Below are positions 38,371 to 44,010 of a stretch of 45,697 nt of DNA, piece by piece. Position 1 is the first letter of the stretch, and every line of letters begins with the position of its first letter. The DNA lies in IMG/VR virus record IMGVR_UViG_3300025423_000034, positions 1-45,697 of that record, one strand, 5' to 3'. Under the pieces are notes generated by a model that made no database searches, was not told the DNA's origin, and was given only the letters and a program-made list of their open reading frames with translations. This stretch comes from a virus. The position numbers and the translations under genes are program-made.

Positions 38371-38631
38371 TTATCCTTGAGTTTTGGTGTAGAGAGGAAT
38401 TCCCGCAGACCCATCAGTTACTTCACGCCATATACCATCGCTAAACTTAGCAAACTTACCCACAGGCTCGAAATGCTCTTGACTTGGTTGTGCATCAGGG
38501 CATTGCAAATACAGTTCACCCATATCGCAAGTTTGCTTTCCTAGTAGTGCCTGTTTGATTGCCCACCGAATCGCATCACGAGTGCTTGCATGGCCTTGAA
38601 TAGCCGTCTCAATAATTTCTTGTTCAGTCAT
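38371..38631 (-). CDS. hypothetical 86-residue protein
   Basis: ATG 38631 overlaps the preceding stop; the open frame upstream of it lies inside another gene. The product MTEQEIIETAIQGHASTRDAIRWAIKQAL then YLQCPDAQPSQEHFEPVGKFAKF and ends GIPLYTKTQG. The end, P-LYT, is a common C-terminus in a group of phage early proteins with PEQEPVA-type segments. Function unknown. Confidence 0.6.
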   Translation of the reverse strand: MTEQEIIETAIQGHASTRDAIRWAIKQALLGKQTCDMGELYLQCPDAQPSQEHFEPVGKFAKFSDGIWREVTDGSAGIPLYTKTQG

Positions 38632-38836
38632 CTTCAACTCCAAAATGTTCTTGTAGTTTTTCAACCAGTTTAGAACGGCTAGCAAATTCACCACCAACAC
38701 CAACAATGTCAATACATTCCTTGACAATCAACTCGGCAAACAGGACGAATTCAGCGTCCCATCTCGAAATAAAATTACTCGGCATAAATCCAGCCTGTTT
38801 GGCAAGTTCTCGAATTTGAAACTTTTCTTCTTTCAT
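38624..38836 (-). CDS. FAELIVREC-family protein, copy 3
   Basis: The 70-residue product starts MKEEKFQIRELAKQAGFMPSNF and carries VLFAELIVKECIDI and the end KLQEHFGVEDD. It is a more divergent member of the family seen at 37346 and 37534. Start and previous stop share bases (TAATG). Confidence 0.7.
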   Translation of the reverse strand: MKEEKFQIRELAKQAGFMPSNFISRWDAEFVLFAELIVKECIDIVGVGGEFASRSKLVEKLQEHFGVEDD

Positions 38837-39012
38837 TATTCAACTCCAAAATGTTCAAAAATGTTCAGTGCCTCATTTCCAGTGACTTTGCGAGCACATT
38901 CCCGCACAATCAACTCGGCAAACTTAACAGGGTCTAACTCACCTGCCACATAGTCATCATTACCCTCTAAAATGATTGCTTGGTCATACAGTTCCATCAG
39001 ACGTTCGTTCAT
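38836..39012 (-). CDS. FAELIVREC-family protein, copy 4
   Basis: ATG 39012, overlapping the stop of the glycine-rich gene, gives a 58-residue product that begins MNERLMELYDQAIILEGND and includes KFAELIVRECARK and the end IFEHFGVE. It is close to copy 2. An upstream in-frame start at 39066 lies within the neighbouring gene and is unlikely. Confidence 0.7.
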   Translation of the reverse strand: MNERLMELYDQAIILEGNDDYVAGELDPVKFAELIVRECARKVTGNEALNIFEHFGVE

Positions 39013-39302
39013 TCTTCTACTCCTTGCATTACAACGACACTTCGTTGGTTCAGCATCCTGAGACATCCAACCGTTCCGTAGCCGTAGCCGTAGCCGTCTC
39101 CGTTGCCGTAGGCGATGCCGTAGCCGTTGCCGTTGCCGTTGCCGTAGGCGATGCCGTAGCCGTAGCCGATGCCGTCTCCGTAGCCGTAGCCAATGCCGTT
39201 GCCGTAGCCGTCTCCGTTGCCGTAGGCGATGCCGTAGCCGTAGCCGTAGGCGATGCCGTAGCCGTTGCCGTCTCCGTTGTCGTAGCCAATAGGTCTAAAC
39301 AT
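39009..39302 (-). CDS. Gly/Tyr/Asn/Asp hexanucleotide-repeat protein, 97 residues
   Basis: ATG 39302 shares bases with the stop of the upstream gene (TGATG), and the frame ends in an ATGA overlap with the next, so both borders fit the minus-strand operon. After MFRPIGYDNGD, the chain is GYG, GNG, GDG and GIAYG units until a short end, CLRMLNQRSVVVMQGVEE. Alternative frames of the repeat are also open but lack matching neighbours. The role is unknown; a disordered or sticky chain is likely. Confidence 0.6.
   Translation of the reverse strand: MFRPIGYDNGDGNGYGIAYGYGYGIAYGNGDGYGNGIGYGYGDGIGYGYGIAYGNGNGNGYGIAYGNGDGYGYGYGTVGCLRMLNQRSVVVMQGVEE
39075..39288 (-). repeat. Hexanucleotide coding repeat tract
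   Basis: About 214 bases consist of roughly 35 hexamers such as CCGTAG, CCGTTG, CCGTCT and GCGATG on the plus strand. The unit length keeps the reading frame whatever the copy number. All three of the frames I examined here are open because the units lack stops. Confidence 0.9.
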
Positions 39303-39604
39303 CACAAACCCCAACCATCTGAAACGGGGACGCAAAACACTTCAGCCACCTCTGGAATATCAACACCGTTCGGAATTGTCTTGATTATGACGTTTTCAGA
39401 TTTTGGATTGGCGATCATTCCGTCAAATCCGATTGTGTCCCATCGTACTACGTTGACGGCACGGCTCAATCGAATCCGTCCGTTTTCACGAACTACATCA
39501 CCGGCAAAAATCCACCCACGATCAACGACAATAACTGCTCTGTTTCCTGATGGTGCGCTATCTGCACGAACATACTCAACGCCATTAATTGTAATTGTTT
39601 CCAT
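39302..39604 (-). CDS. Phage early protein, DUF6948-like
   Basis: ATG 39604 has AAAGGAGAATCAAAA upstream, a much better site than the in-frame ATG at 39640. The 100-residue product begins METITINGVEYVRADSA and contains VIVVDRGWIFAGDV and AVNVVRWDTIGFDGMIANP, matching a common phage family in which an RGW strand pair precedes RRWGT-like residues. Function unknown. Confidence 0.65.
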   Translation of the reverse strand: METITINGVEYVRADSAPSGNRAVIVVDRGWIFAGDVVRENGRIRLSRAVNVVRWDTIGFDGMIANPKSENVIIKTIPNGVDIPEVAEVFCVPVSDGWGL

Positions 39605-39677
39605 TTTTGATTCTCCTTTAGTTAATAAATTGTCGCTCATCTGTTCTTATCCTTCAGCTTGGCTCCATATTCAAATG

Positions 39678-39902
39678 TCATTTTCCTAATACCTCGTATA
39701 ATTTCTGGCGGTAGTGTCTGGCCTTGTCATAGTCCGTTTTTGCTTCGCCCTTTACACCAGCTCTCATGGAATATTTAATGATGTTGCCTTTCAAAAAGCC
39801 GATGAATTCCTCTTTGGTTAAAAGGCACTCCATCACCTCCCACGGCTGCATCCCCATGTCTTTGTAATGCGTACCGCCATATTGAATTTGATCCGCTTTC
39901 AT
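39678..39902 (-). CDS. DUF3310 (SaV-like) protein
   Basis: The 74-residue product starts MKADQIQYGGTHYKDMGMQPWEVM and has FLKGNIIKYSMRAG followed by YDKARHYRQKL. This is the full DUF3310 pattern found in many phages near replication genes and sometimes annotated as nucleotide-kinase-like. It is soluble and helical. The exact role is not known. Confidence 0.85.
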   Translation of the reverse strand: MKADQIQYGGTHYKDMGMQPWEVMECLLTKEEFIGFLKGNIIKYSMRAGVKGEAKTDYDKARHYRQKLYEVLGK

Positions 39903-40147
39903 TTCTGTGCCTCAAAGTGTCGCCACAAACCATACTTTTCCACATAGCCCTGCCAATTCAGCCCTGTTTTTAAACAGAGCGGCAGCATGGAAAACAGTGG
40001 CATCAGTTTAGCCAGTTCGTAAGGCGTAATGTCTTGCTGTGGATTGAATACCCAAAACACGCCGTGGTCATCCGACAGCTTAATGCTGCCCATGCTGGGT
40101 GCATCGGTTTCGGGTCGCGCAAATATTTTACGAAAACCGATAAACAT
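39899..40147 (-). CDS. hypothetical 82-residue protein
   Basis: Follows GGAGAAGGTAA and overlaps the DUF3310 gene by four bases. The product includes MGSIKLSDDHGVFWVFNPQQDITPYELAKLMPLF, which looks like a small alpha/beta domain, then WQGYVEKYGLWRHFEAQK. Similar proteins occur in phages but no function is known to me. Confidence 0.6.
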   Translation of the reverse strand: MFIGFRKIFARPETDAPSMGSIKLSDDHGVFWVFNPQQDITPYELAKLMPLFSMLPLCLKTGLNWQGYVEKYGLWRHFEAQK

Positions 40148-40405
40148 TTACCTTCTCCAAGATGGATAGCAATTAACCTGTACAGGTACTTGTACGCTGC
40201 CATTGGAGTATTGTTGGTTCATATATTCAATGCTGGGTCGCATATTGGCATCCAGACAATTATGCGTTTGTTGAATAACTTGATCTTGCGTCATGGCCTG
40301 TAAACCGTTATATCCGCGAATAGGCGCGTTCTCTTTTTGATACATAGGTGTTTGTGAACAGGCTGCGAGTGCGAGTGCTGCAAAAGCGATGAAGGTGGTT
40401 TTCAT
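40148..40405 (-). CDS. Small lipoprotein, 85 residues
   Basis: The start, MKTTFIAFAALALAACSQ, is a lipoprotein signal with a lipobox LAAC and lipidated Cys16. The mature part is polar with two more Cys (NCLDANMRPS and VNCYPSWRR) that could form a disulphide in the periplasm. It is an early gene and is not Pro-rich like Rz1, so a superinfection-exclusion or envelope role is more likely than a spanin. That is inference. Confidence 0.7.
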   Translation of the reverse strand: MKTTFIAFAALALAACSQTPMYQKENAPIRGYNGLQAMTQDQVIQQTHNCLDANMRPSIEYMNQQYSNGSVQVPVQVNCYPSWRR

Positions 40406-40421
40406 GGCTATTTCCTTTTAA

Positions 40422-40637
40422 TTAAAATGAGGCTGCTTCTACTGGTCGATAATCAAAGCCGATGGCTTTCCATTTCTTAATGATTGCTGCTGATGGCTCA
40501 ACGTATAAACCAATCATTGGTTCAGGCAGTTTCGAGCCGGGTTCACCGGGCAAGATCACGATATAACCAACTAATTTTGGTGCTTCTTGCACTGGTTCAG
40601 CAGTAGCCATGTCTTGAATATCATTTTCGTTTAGCAT
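40422..40637 (-). CDS. hypothetical 71-residue acidic protein
   Basis: Preceded by ACGGAGAAATAG. After an acidic start (MLNENDIQDMATAEPVQEAP) it has KLVGYIVILPGEPGSKLPEPMIGLYVEPSAAIIKKWKAIGFD, suggesting a small alpha/beta fold. It overlaps the next upstream gene by 17 bases. No family recognised. Confidence 0.55.
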   Translation of the reverse strand: MLNENDIQDMATAEPVQEAPKLVGYIVILPGEPGSKLPEPMIGLYVEPSAAIIKKWKAIGFDYRPVEAASF

Positions 40638-40833
40638 CTATTTCTCCGTATTTAATGTGATGTCGGCGCAGTAGACCAGTTAGACGTGCAATGTGGCTGG
40701 TGTAATCTATCTGGTCGTTCTGCATTGTTATTAGTTCGTGTTGCAATTGGTCTATCTGTGTTTCCGTTTTTTGGTAGTAGAAAACTCCACTACCGATGGC
40801 GAGTATTGCGATGATAACGATGGTAAATTGCAT
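40621..40833 (-). CDS. 70-residue membrane protein with coiled coil
   Basis: A strong ribosome site, GAAGGAGGAAGA, precedes ATG 40833. The first 20 residues (MQFTIVIIAILAIGSGVFYY) form a transmembrane helix, followed by a coiled coil, TETQIDQLQHELITMQNDQ. It has the layout of a short i-spanin, and a lipoprotein gene lies two genes downstream, but it is short for Rz and outside the lysis module. Confidence 0.6.
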   Translation of the reverse strand: MQFTIVIIAILAIGSGVFYYQKTETQIDQLQHELITMQNDQIDYTSHIARLTGLLRRHHIKYGEIDAKRK

Positions 40834-40955
40834 TCTTCCTCCTTCAATTTGCTAGGTGGAATCCAACCATATTTAGCCCACGTCTTACTGACATCTGTTT
40901 TTGCTGCTGGGGTGTATGGCATTCCATCCAATAACCGTTGAGTAAGTTTTTGCAT
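40752..40955 (-). CDS. hypothetical protein of the RLLDGMPYTPAAKTDVSKTW type
   Basis: After AAGGATAAATC, the product MQKLTQRLLDGMPYTPAAKTDVSKTWAKYGWIPPSK resembles a short family common in early regions of enterobacterial phages. The conserved part ends about residue 36. The remaining 30 residues overlap the start of the next gene by 82 bases and probably add little. Confidence 0.65.
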   Translation of the reverse strand: MQKLTQRLLDGMPYTPAAKTDVSKTWAKYGWIPPSKLKEEECNLPSLSSQYSPSVVEFSTTKKRKHR

Positions 40956-40973
40956 GATTTATCCTTCATTTTC

Positions 40974-41078
40974 TTAAAAACTTAACAATACGCTTAGTAG
41001 AATCCAAAGGGCAAACAGTGTGACGATGGCTAAAATCACTTGTAGTACAATCGGCATTTCGTATTGTTTATCAATCAT
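40974..41078 (-). CDS. 34-residue membrane peptide
   Basis: ATG 41078 overlaps the upstream stop by a few bases (ATGATTGA). The product MIDKQYEMPIVLQVILAIV continues as one hydrophobic helix to LLSVLLSF. It is short, but the overlap and composition suggest a real membrane protein. Confidence 0.5.
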   Translation of the reverse strand: MIDKQYEMPIVLQVILAIVTLFALWILLSVLLSF

Positions 41079-41361
41079 CGCGATTACTCGCATTCAATTG
41101 ATCCACGATACGCCCGTCAATTTGCTCGGTGATCGCTGCAAAGAATGTGCTGCCCAGCGTGACGGGGCCAGCCTCGAACGCGGGCAATAGATCAGTGGAT
41201 TCGAGCACGTATTCGATAATGCTTTCCCACTCTTCCCGCGCTATTTTGCGAGACAACTTGCGGTATTCATAATCTGAAATACAATCAATTGGATCATAAT
41301 CATCGGGTGGTGTTAGATTGTCATAATGACTTTGGGCTTCAGACAGCGTGGTGGTACGCAT
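41071..41361 (-). CDS. hypothetical 96-residue protein
   Basis: Preceded by AAGGAGATTCATT. It is acidic, begins MRTTTLSEAQSHYDNLTPPDDYDP and has a helical segment REEWESIIEYVLESTDLL and an end DQLNASNRDD. It is the gene right after the RHH regulator, so it might be a partner of that regulator. No family recognised. Confidence 0.6.
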   Translation of the reverse strand: MRTTTLSEAQSHYDNLTPPDDYDPIDCISDYEYRKLSRKIAREEWESIIEYVLESTDLLPAFEAGPVTLGSTFFAAITEQIDGRIVDQLNASNRDD

Positions 41362-41372
41362 AATGAATCTCC

Positions 41373-41540
41373 TTATTTGATTTTAGATAATGCTTCTTTC
41401 AACATAAACCGGATTTGATGACTGACTGAGCGTTCTTGCTGTTCAGCCAGTTGTTTCAACTTATCTAACATTTGTTTATCAACACGCACGGTAAACCACT
41501 GTTCACCATCCGCATTTAATTTGTCTGTCTGCTTTGGCAT
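41373..41540 (-). CDS. Ribbon-helix-helix (Arc-type) DNA-binding protein, 55 residues
   Basis: A near-perfect ribosome site, TAAGGAGGTCTA, precedes ATG 41540. The product MPKQTDKLNADGEQWFTVRVDKQMLDKLKQLAEQQERSVSHQIRFMLKEAL has one strand (QWFTVRV) followed by two helices with the turn SVSHQIRFML, as in Arc/MetJ repressors that bind DNA as dimers with the strand pair. It lies 12 bases from a consensus promoter flanked by a 9-bp inverted repeat, so it probably represses its own operon. Confidence 0.8.
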   Translation of the reverse strand: MPKQTDKLNADGEQWFTVRVDKQMLDKLKQLAEQQERSVSHQIRFMLKEALSKIK

Positions 41541-41551
41541 TAGACCTCCTT

Positions 41552-41580
41552 AATATATGCGTGAGATTTGGTGTTGTCAA
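41552..41580 (-). promoter_or_regulatory. Consensus sigma-70-like promoter for RHH operon
   Basis: Read on the minus strand, TTGACA (41580-41575), a 17-base spacer and TATATT (41557-41552). The -35 box is perfect. It would start transcription just before the ribosome site of the RHH gene and serve the long string of small genes to its left. Confidence 0.85.
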
Positions 41581-41598
41581 TAAATTTATATCTCACGC
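41559..41598. promoter_or_regulatory. Putative operator: 9-bp inverted repeat around the -35 box
   Basis: GCGTGAGAT (41559-41567) and ATCTCACGC (41590-41598) are perfect inverted copies with centres 31 bases apart, about three helical turns. One half lies in the promoter spacer and the other upstream of the -35 box. Two bound RHH dimers would cover the promoter. The binding protein is inferred. Confidence 0.75.
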
Positions 41599-41637
41599 GC
41601 AATACTGTTAAAATATCCTTTAGAATCAAAGACTTGG

Positions 41638-42045
41638 TCAGAAAGGTATATCGTCCTCAAAACCTTCCATAGCATCACGTTTAGGTTCCGCAGCAGCAGT
41701 CCGTTTAGGTGCGGGTGCTTCTTCTGGTGCATCGCGTTTGGTCAATTCGATGCTGGTGATGCGTCCTGCCAGTTTGCTGCCGGATGAACCGTCCTTCTTT
41801 TCGTAAGTTTGAACGTGCAGATCATCGAGCGTCACGCATACTGTGCTGCCCTTGCTTAGATAGGGCTGCAATGCTTCAGCTAATTTGCCCCACAGTGCGC
41901 CGTCTACCCACTGGCTAGGCTTGAATCCATCTTCGCCCTTGCGACCGTAGTTGTAGGCCAAAGACAGGCTCAATACTGCGTCATCGTTTTTGGTGTAACG
42001 GATTTCGGGTTCGTTACCAATTCGTGCTAGTCCGATCAATTGCAT
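41638..42045 (-). CDS. ssb: Single-stranded DNA-binding protein
   Basis: ATG 42045, after TAAGGAGAACACT, gives 135 residues. It has the OB-fold pattern MQLIGLARIGNEPEIRYTK, SLAYNYGRKGEDGFKPSQWVDGALWGKLAEAL, and an acidic tip EGFEDDIPF as in E. coli SSB, which recruits partner enzymes. It lies between the exonuclease and the RHH operon. It would coat ssDNA during replication and recombination. Confidence 0.9.
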   Translation of the reverse strand: MQLIGLARIGNEPEIRYTKNDDAVLSLSLAYNYGRKGEDGFKPSQWVDGALWGKLAEALQPYLSKGSTVCVTLDDLHVQTYEKKDGSSGSKLAGRITSIELTKRDAPEEAPAPKRTAAAEPKRDAMEGFEDDIPF

Positions 42046-42055
42046 AGTGTTCTCC

Positions 42056-42715
42056 TTAAAGTTTAATCGCGTAATTGCGTAGTTGTGCTTCCATTTCATC
42101 TACTTCATACAGAAATTGTCTGATAGCAGTATCCAGCTTGCTGATGTATTCGTTATCACGCTCAACTCGAACGATGAATAATTGAGCGTTGGCTGGCATT
42201 CGGGGATCGTATGAACAAAAATATCCATAAGGCGCGTTCATCAGCCAAATCTGGCCCTGCACTTGCGGTTTATGTTGATCAGGTAAACCGCCCTCCAGCA
42301 TCCATTCAACGTGGGTGGATGTTTCAGGGCATTTGATTTCCAAAATAGCTGTGCCTTCATCGGTATGAATAATGCGATCAGGTGATACGCCACACATAAT
42401 ATTTGGATGTTTAACAAAGCCAATTTCATCCAATAGCAAACCCGTGTGAATACTGAATTGCTCGGCTGCTTCGTCTTCGTGATCTGTTCCCCACTGCATC
42501 GCTGCATTGACAAAGAATGTTGTAGCGTTACCTGTAATACGCTCTGCAACCAATTGAATCTTATACTTCTTACGGTACGCTGATTCGCCGGTCTTAGTGG
42601 TTGCCATAACGTCTTTAAACTTGCTACCAGTAGCGCGGCCTAGTCGCTCAAGAAACCATTGTGCGGAGCGTTGTTCAACTTGCTCGCTTGGGACGTGATC
42701 AATCTCTTCGCTCAT
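42056..42715 (-). CDS. YqaJ-type exonuclease (lambda Exo-like)
   Basis: The 219-residue product has the family motifs QRSAQWFLERLGRATGS (15-31), HE (79-80), SPDRI with Asp113 and LEIKCPE with Glu126 and Lys128, then KPQVQGQIWL. This is the metal-dependent nuclease core that degrades the 5' strand of dsDNA and hands ssDNA to an annealase. The Erf-like annealase is two genes upstream, making a two-component recombination system. Confidence 0.9.
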   Translation of the reverse strand: MSEEIDHVPSEQVEQRSAQWFLERLGRATGSKFKDVMATTKTGESAYRKKYKIQLVAERITGNATTFFVNAAMQWGTDHEDEAAEQFSIHTGLLLDEIGFVKHPNIMCGVSPDRIIHTDEGTAILEIKCPETSTHVEWMLEGGLPDQHKPQVQGQIWLMNAPYGYFCSYDPRMPANAQLFIVRVERDNEYISKLDTAIRQFLYEVDEMEAQLRNYAIKL

Positions 42716-42924
42716 TCTAGTTTTCCTTGAAAATAAGTAGACATTGCGACTAAATGAAGTAGTTGCTTTTCTAAACCCTCAGCCATTTCTTCATTCTTCA
42801 TAGCCGCGTTAAACCAAAAAGTTGAATTAGATGTTAGTTCTGTCACTTCTTCACGCAACCGATGAACTTCAAGACGCAATTCGTTTAATTCACGCAACGA
42901 TGGCTTATCTTCGTTCTTTTTCAT
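42712..42924 (-). CDS. 70-residue coiled-coil protein
   Basis: The product MKKNEDKPSLRELNELRLEVHRLREEVTELTS has heptad-like spacing, followed by a second helix. It lies between annealase and exonuclease genes with ATGA overlaps on both sides, so it may be an adaptor of the recombination complex, though no such partner is known to me. Confidence 0.65.
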   Translation of the reverse strand: MKKNEDKPSLRELNELRLEVHRLREEVTELTSNSTFWFNAAMKNEEMAEGLEKQLLHLVAMSTYFQGKLE

Positions 42925-43469
42925 GCCTCCAACTCCTTCTTGCGATAGTCTTTAACATCCGCATGGATCGTTCGCTGTTCGGGTGTTAATCCTTTCCACG
43001 TTTTCGCCAAGTCATCGAGCGAATTGCTTTGCTTGATCAACTTCACGACTTCTTGATCTTGTTCCATCGGCTTGGCAGATGGACGAGTATTACGCTGGCT
43101 GGCAGCATTACCATCGTCATCTAGTTCCGCTGCAATCCCAAAAGCGGTTTGCAAGCTGTAGCGGCGGCAATACGTCATAGCACTTCCAACGGCTTGTGGC
43201 GTTTTTTGGACGATGGGCATGGTCAAGGGAGCCAAATCCATGATTTGCCCGGATTCATGCAGCACCTTAGTCGTGACAGTGATGGAATCAGCATCGCTTA
43301 CGCAGTCCTGTACGAAGGCCAAGCCTAGTCCGTCACAGGCTAAATTGACGACATCAATGATGGCTGCCAAATCAGCGTACTTGTTTTTGAAGTGGGAATT
43401 ACTGGCATTCTTCTTTGCGTTCTCAGACCGCTGACGAGCGGTGATCAACGCTTTGATCAGTTCTTGCAT
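42921..43469 (-). CDS. erf: ERF-family single-strand annealing recombinase
   Basis: The 182-residue product contains SENAKKNASNSHFKNKYADLAAIIDVV, VTTKVLHESGQIMDL and KTPQAVGSAMTYCRRYSLQTAFGI, the core of P22 Erf-like proteins. These form rings on ssDNA and anneal complementary strands, often to circularise or repair phage DNA. It is the first gene of the leftward operon, after AAGGAGACACC, and pairs with the YqaJ exonuclease. Confidence 0.9.
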   Translation of the reverse strand: MQELIKALITARQRSENAKKNASNSHFKNKYADLAAIIDVVNLACDGLGLAFVQDCVSDADSITVTTKVLHESGQIMDLAPLTMPIVQKTPQAVGSAMTYCRRYSLQTAFGIAAELDDDGNAASQRNTRPSAKPMEQDQEVVKLIKQSNSLDDLAKTWKGLTPEQRTIHADVKDYRKKELEA

Positions 43470-43541
43470 GGTGTCTCCTTGGTGGTTAAGTGAGTGTCAC
43501 CCACGGGTGGTTCGTGGGGAGTAGTGCAACGACACAACACG

Positions 43542-43570
43542 AATATACGCTGACAGCAGATCGTGCGCAA
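43542..43570 (-). promoter_or_regulatory. Candidate promoter for leftward recombination operon
   Basis: On the minus strand, TTGCGC (43570-43565), a 17-base spacer and TATATT (43547-43542), about 70 bases upstream of the Erf start. A short inverted repeat CACCC-AC-GGGTG at 43498-43509 lies in the leader. Confidence 0.6.
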
Positions 43571-43575
43571 GAAGT

Positions 43576-43605
43576 TTTACAAGTTTTTTTTGCAAAAGTT
43601 ATAGG
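43576..43605 (+). promoter_or_regulatory. Candidate promoter for rightward replication genes
   Basis: TTTACA (43576-43581), an 18-base spacer and TATAGG (43600-43605), 62 bases before the HTH gene. It is divergent from the leftward promoter with only five bases between the -35 boxes. The rest of the gap 43470-43667 holds nothing else I can name. Confidence 0.5.
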
Positions 43606-43667
43606 TTGCATCTTGTGAAGCCTTATAGAACATGATTATGATGTGCGTCATGCAAGGAGAAACGCTA

Positions 43668-43982
43668 ATGAACAACCTTTACAACCATCAAGTCGATGAA
43701 GCGCAAAGACTGTTAAACGAACTTCGTAATAGAGTGATTGCAACCGGATTGCCATTTGTTGATATTGCTGCAATGGCGGGTATGCACTACACAACGCTGA
43801 CTAAGTTTTTACAAACAGGCAGAAGTATATCTTTTAATAATTATTGTTCTTTAATTATGTTTTGCCGAGACGTGGAACAAATGTCCGCTGCTATTTACGA
43901 TAGTCATTTAAAAGAAAAAGACAACAAACTTAGATTGATAAAAAAACGAAATGCGTCAACACCAGAAAACGCAACCGTTTAA
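43668..43982 (+). CDS. HTH protein, 104 residues, first rightward gene
   Basis: ATG 43668 follows CAAGGAGAAACGCTA; in-frame ATGs at 43632 and 43650 lack a good site. The product contains VDIAAMAGMHYTTLTKFLQTGRSISFNNYCSLI (about 29-61), a helix-turn-helix of the Cro/XRE type, and a basic tail. Its place next to divergent promoters suggests an early regulator controlling both operons. It lacks a repressor oligomerisation domain. Confidence 0.7.
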   Translation: MNNLYNHQVDEAQRLLNELRNRVIATGLPFVDIAAMAGMHYTTLTKFLQTGRSISFNNYCSLIMFCRDVEQMSAAIYDSHLKEKDNKLRLIKKRNASTPENATV

Positions 43983-44010
43983 TTTTCATTTTAAGGGGGA
44001 GTTCAATCCC

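Noticed and set aside
39075-39288. Repeat tract as a CRISPR array
   Set aside because: Units are six bases with no spacers of unique sequence, and the tract is coding.
38976-39689. A 237-residue forward-strand open frame rich in VAVAV repeats
   Set aside because: It runs antisense to at least three minus-strand genes whose starts and stops interlock, and it is open only because the hexanucleotide repeat lacks stops on either strand.
40752-40833. The 82-base overlap of two reverse genes as evidence that one is false
   Set aside because: Both have good ribosome sites and protein-like N-termini. Only the last 30 residues of the upstream product are doubtful.
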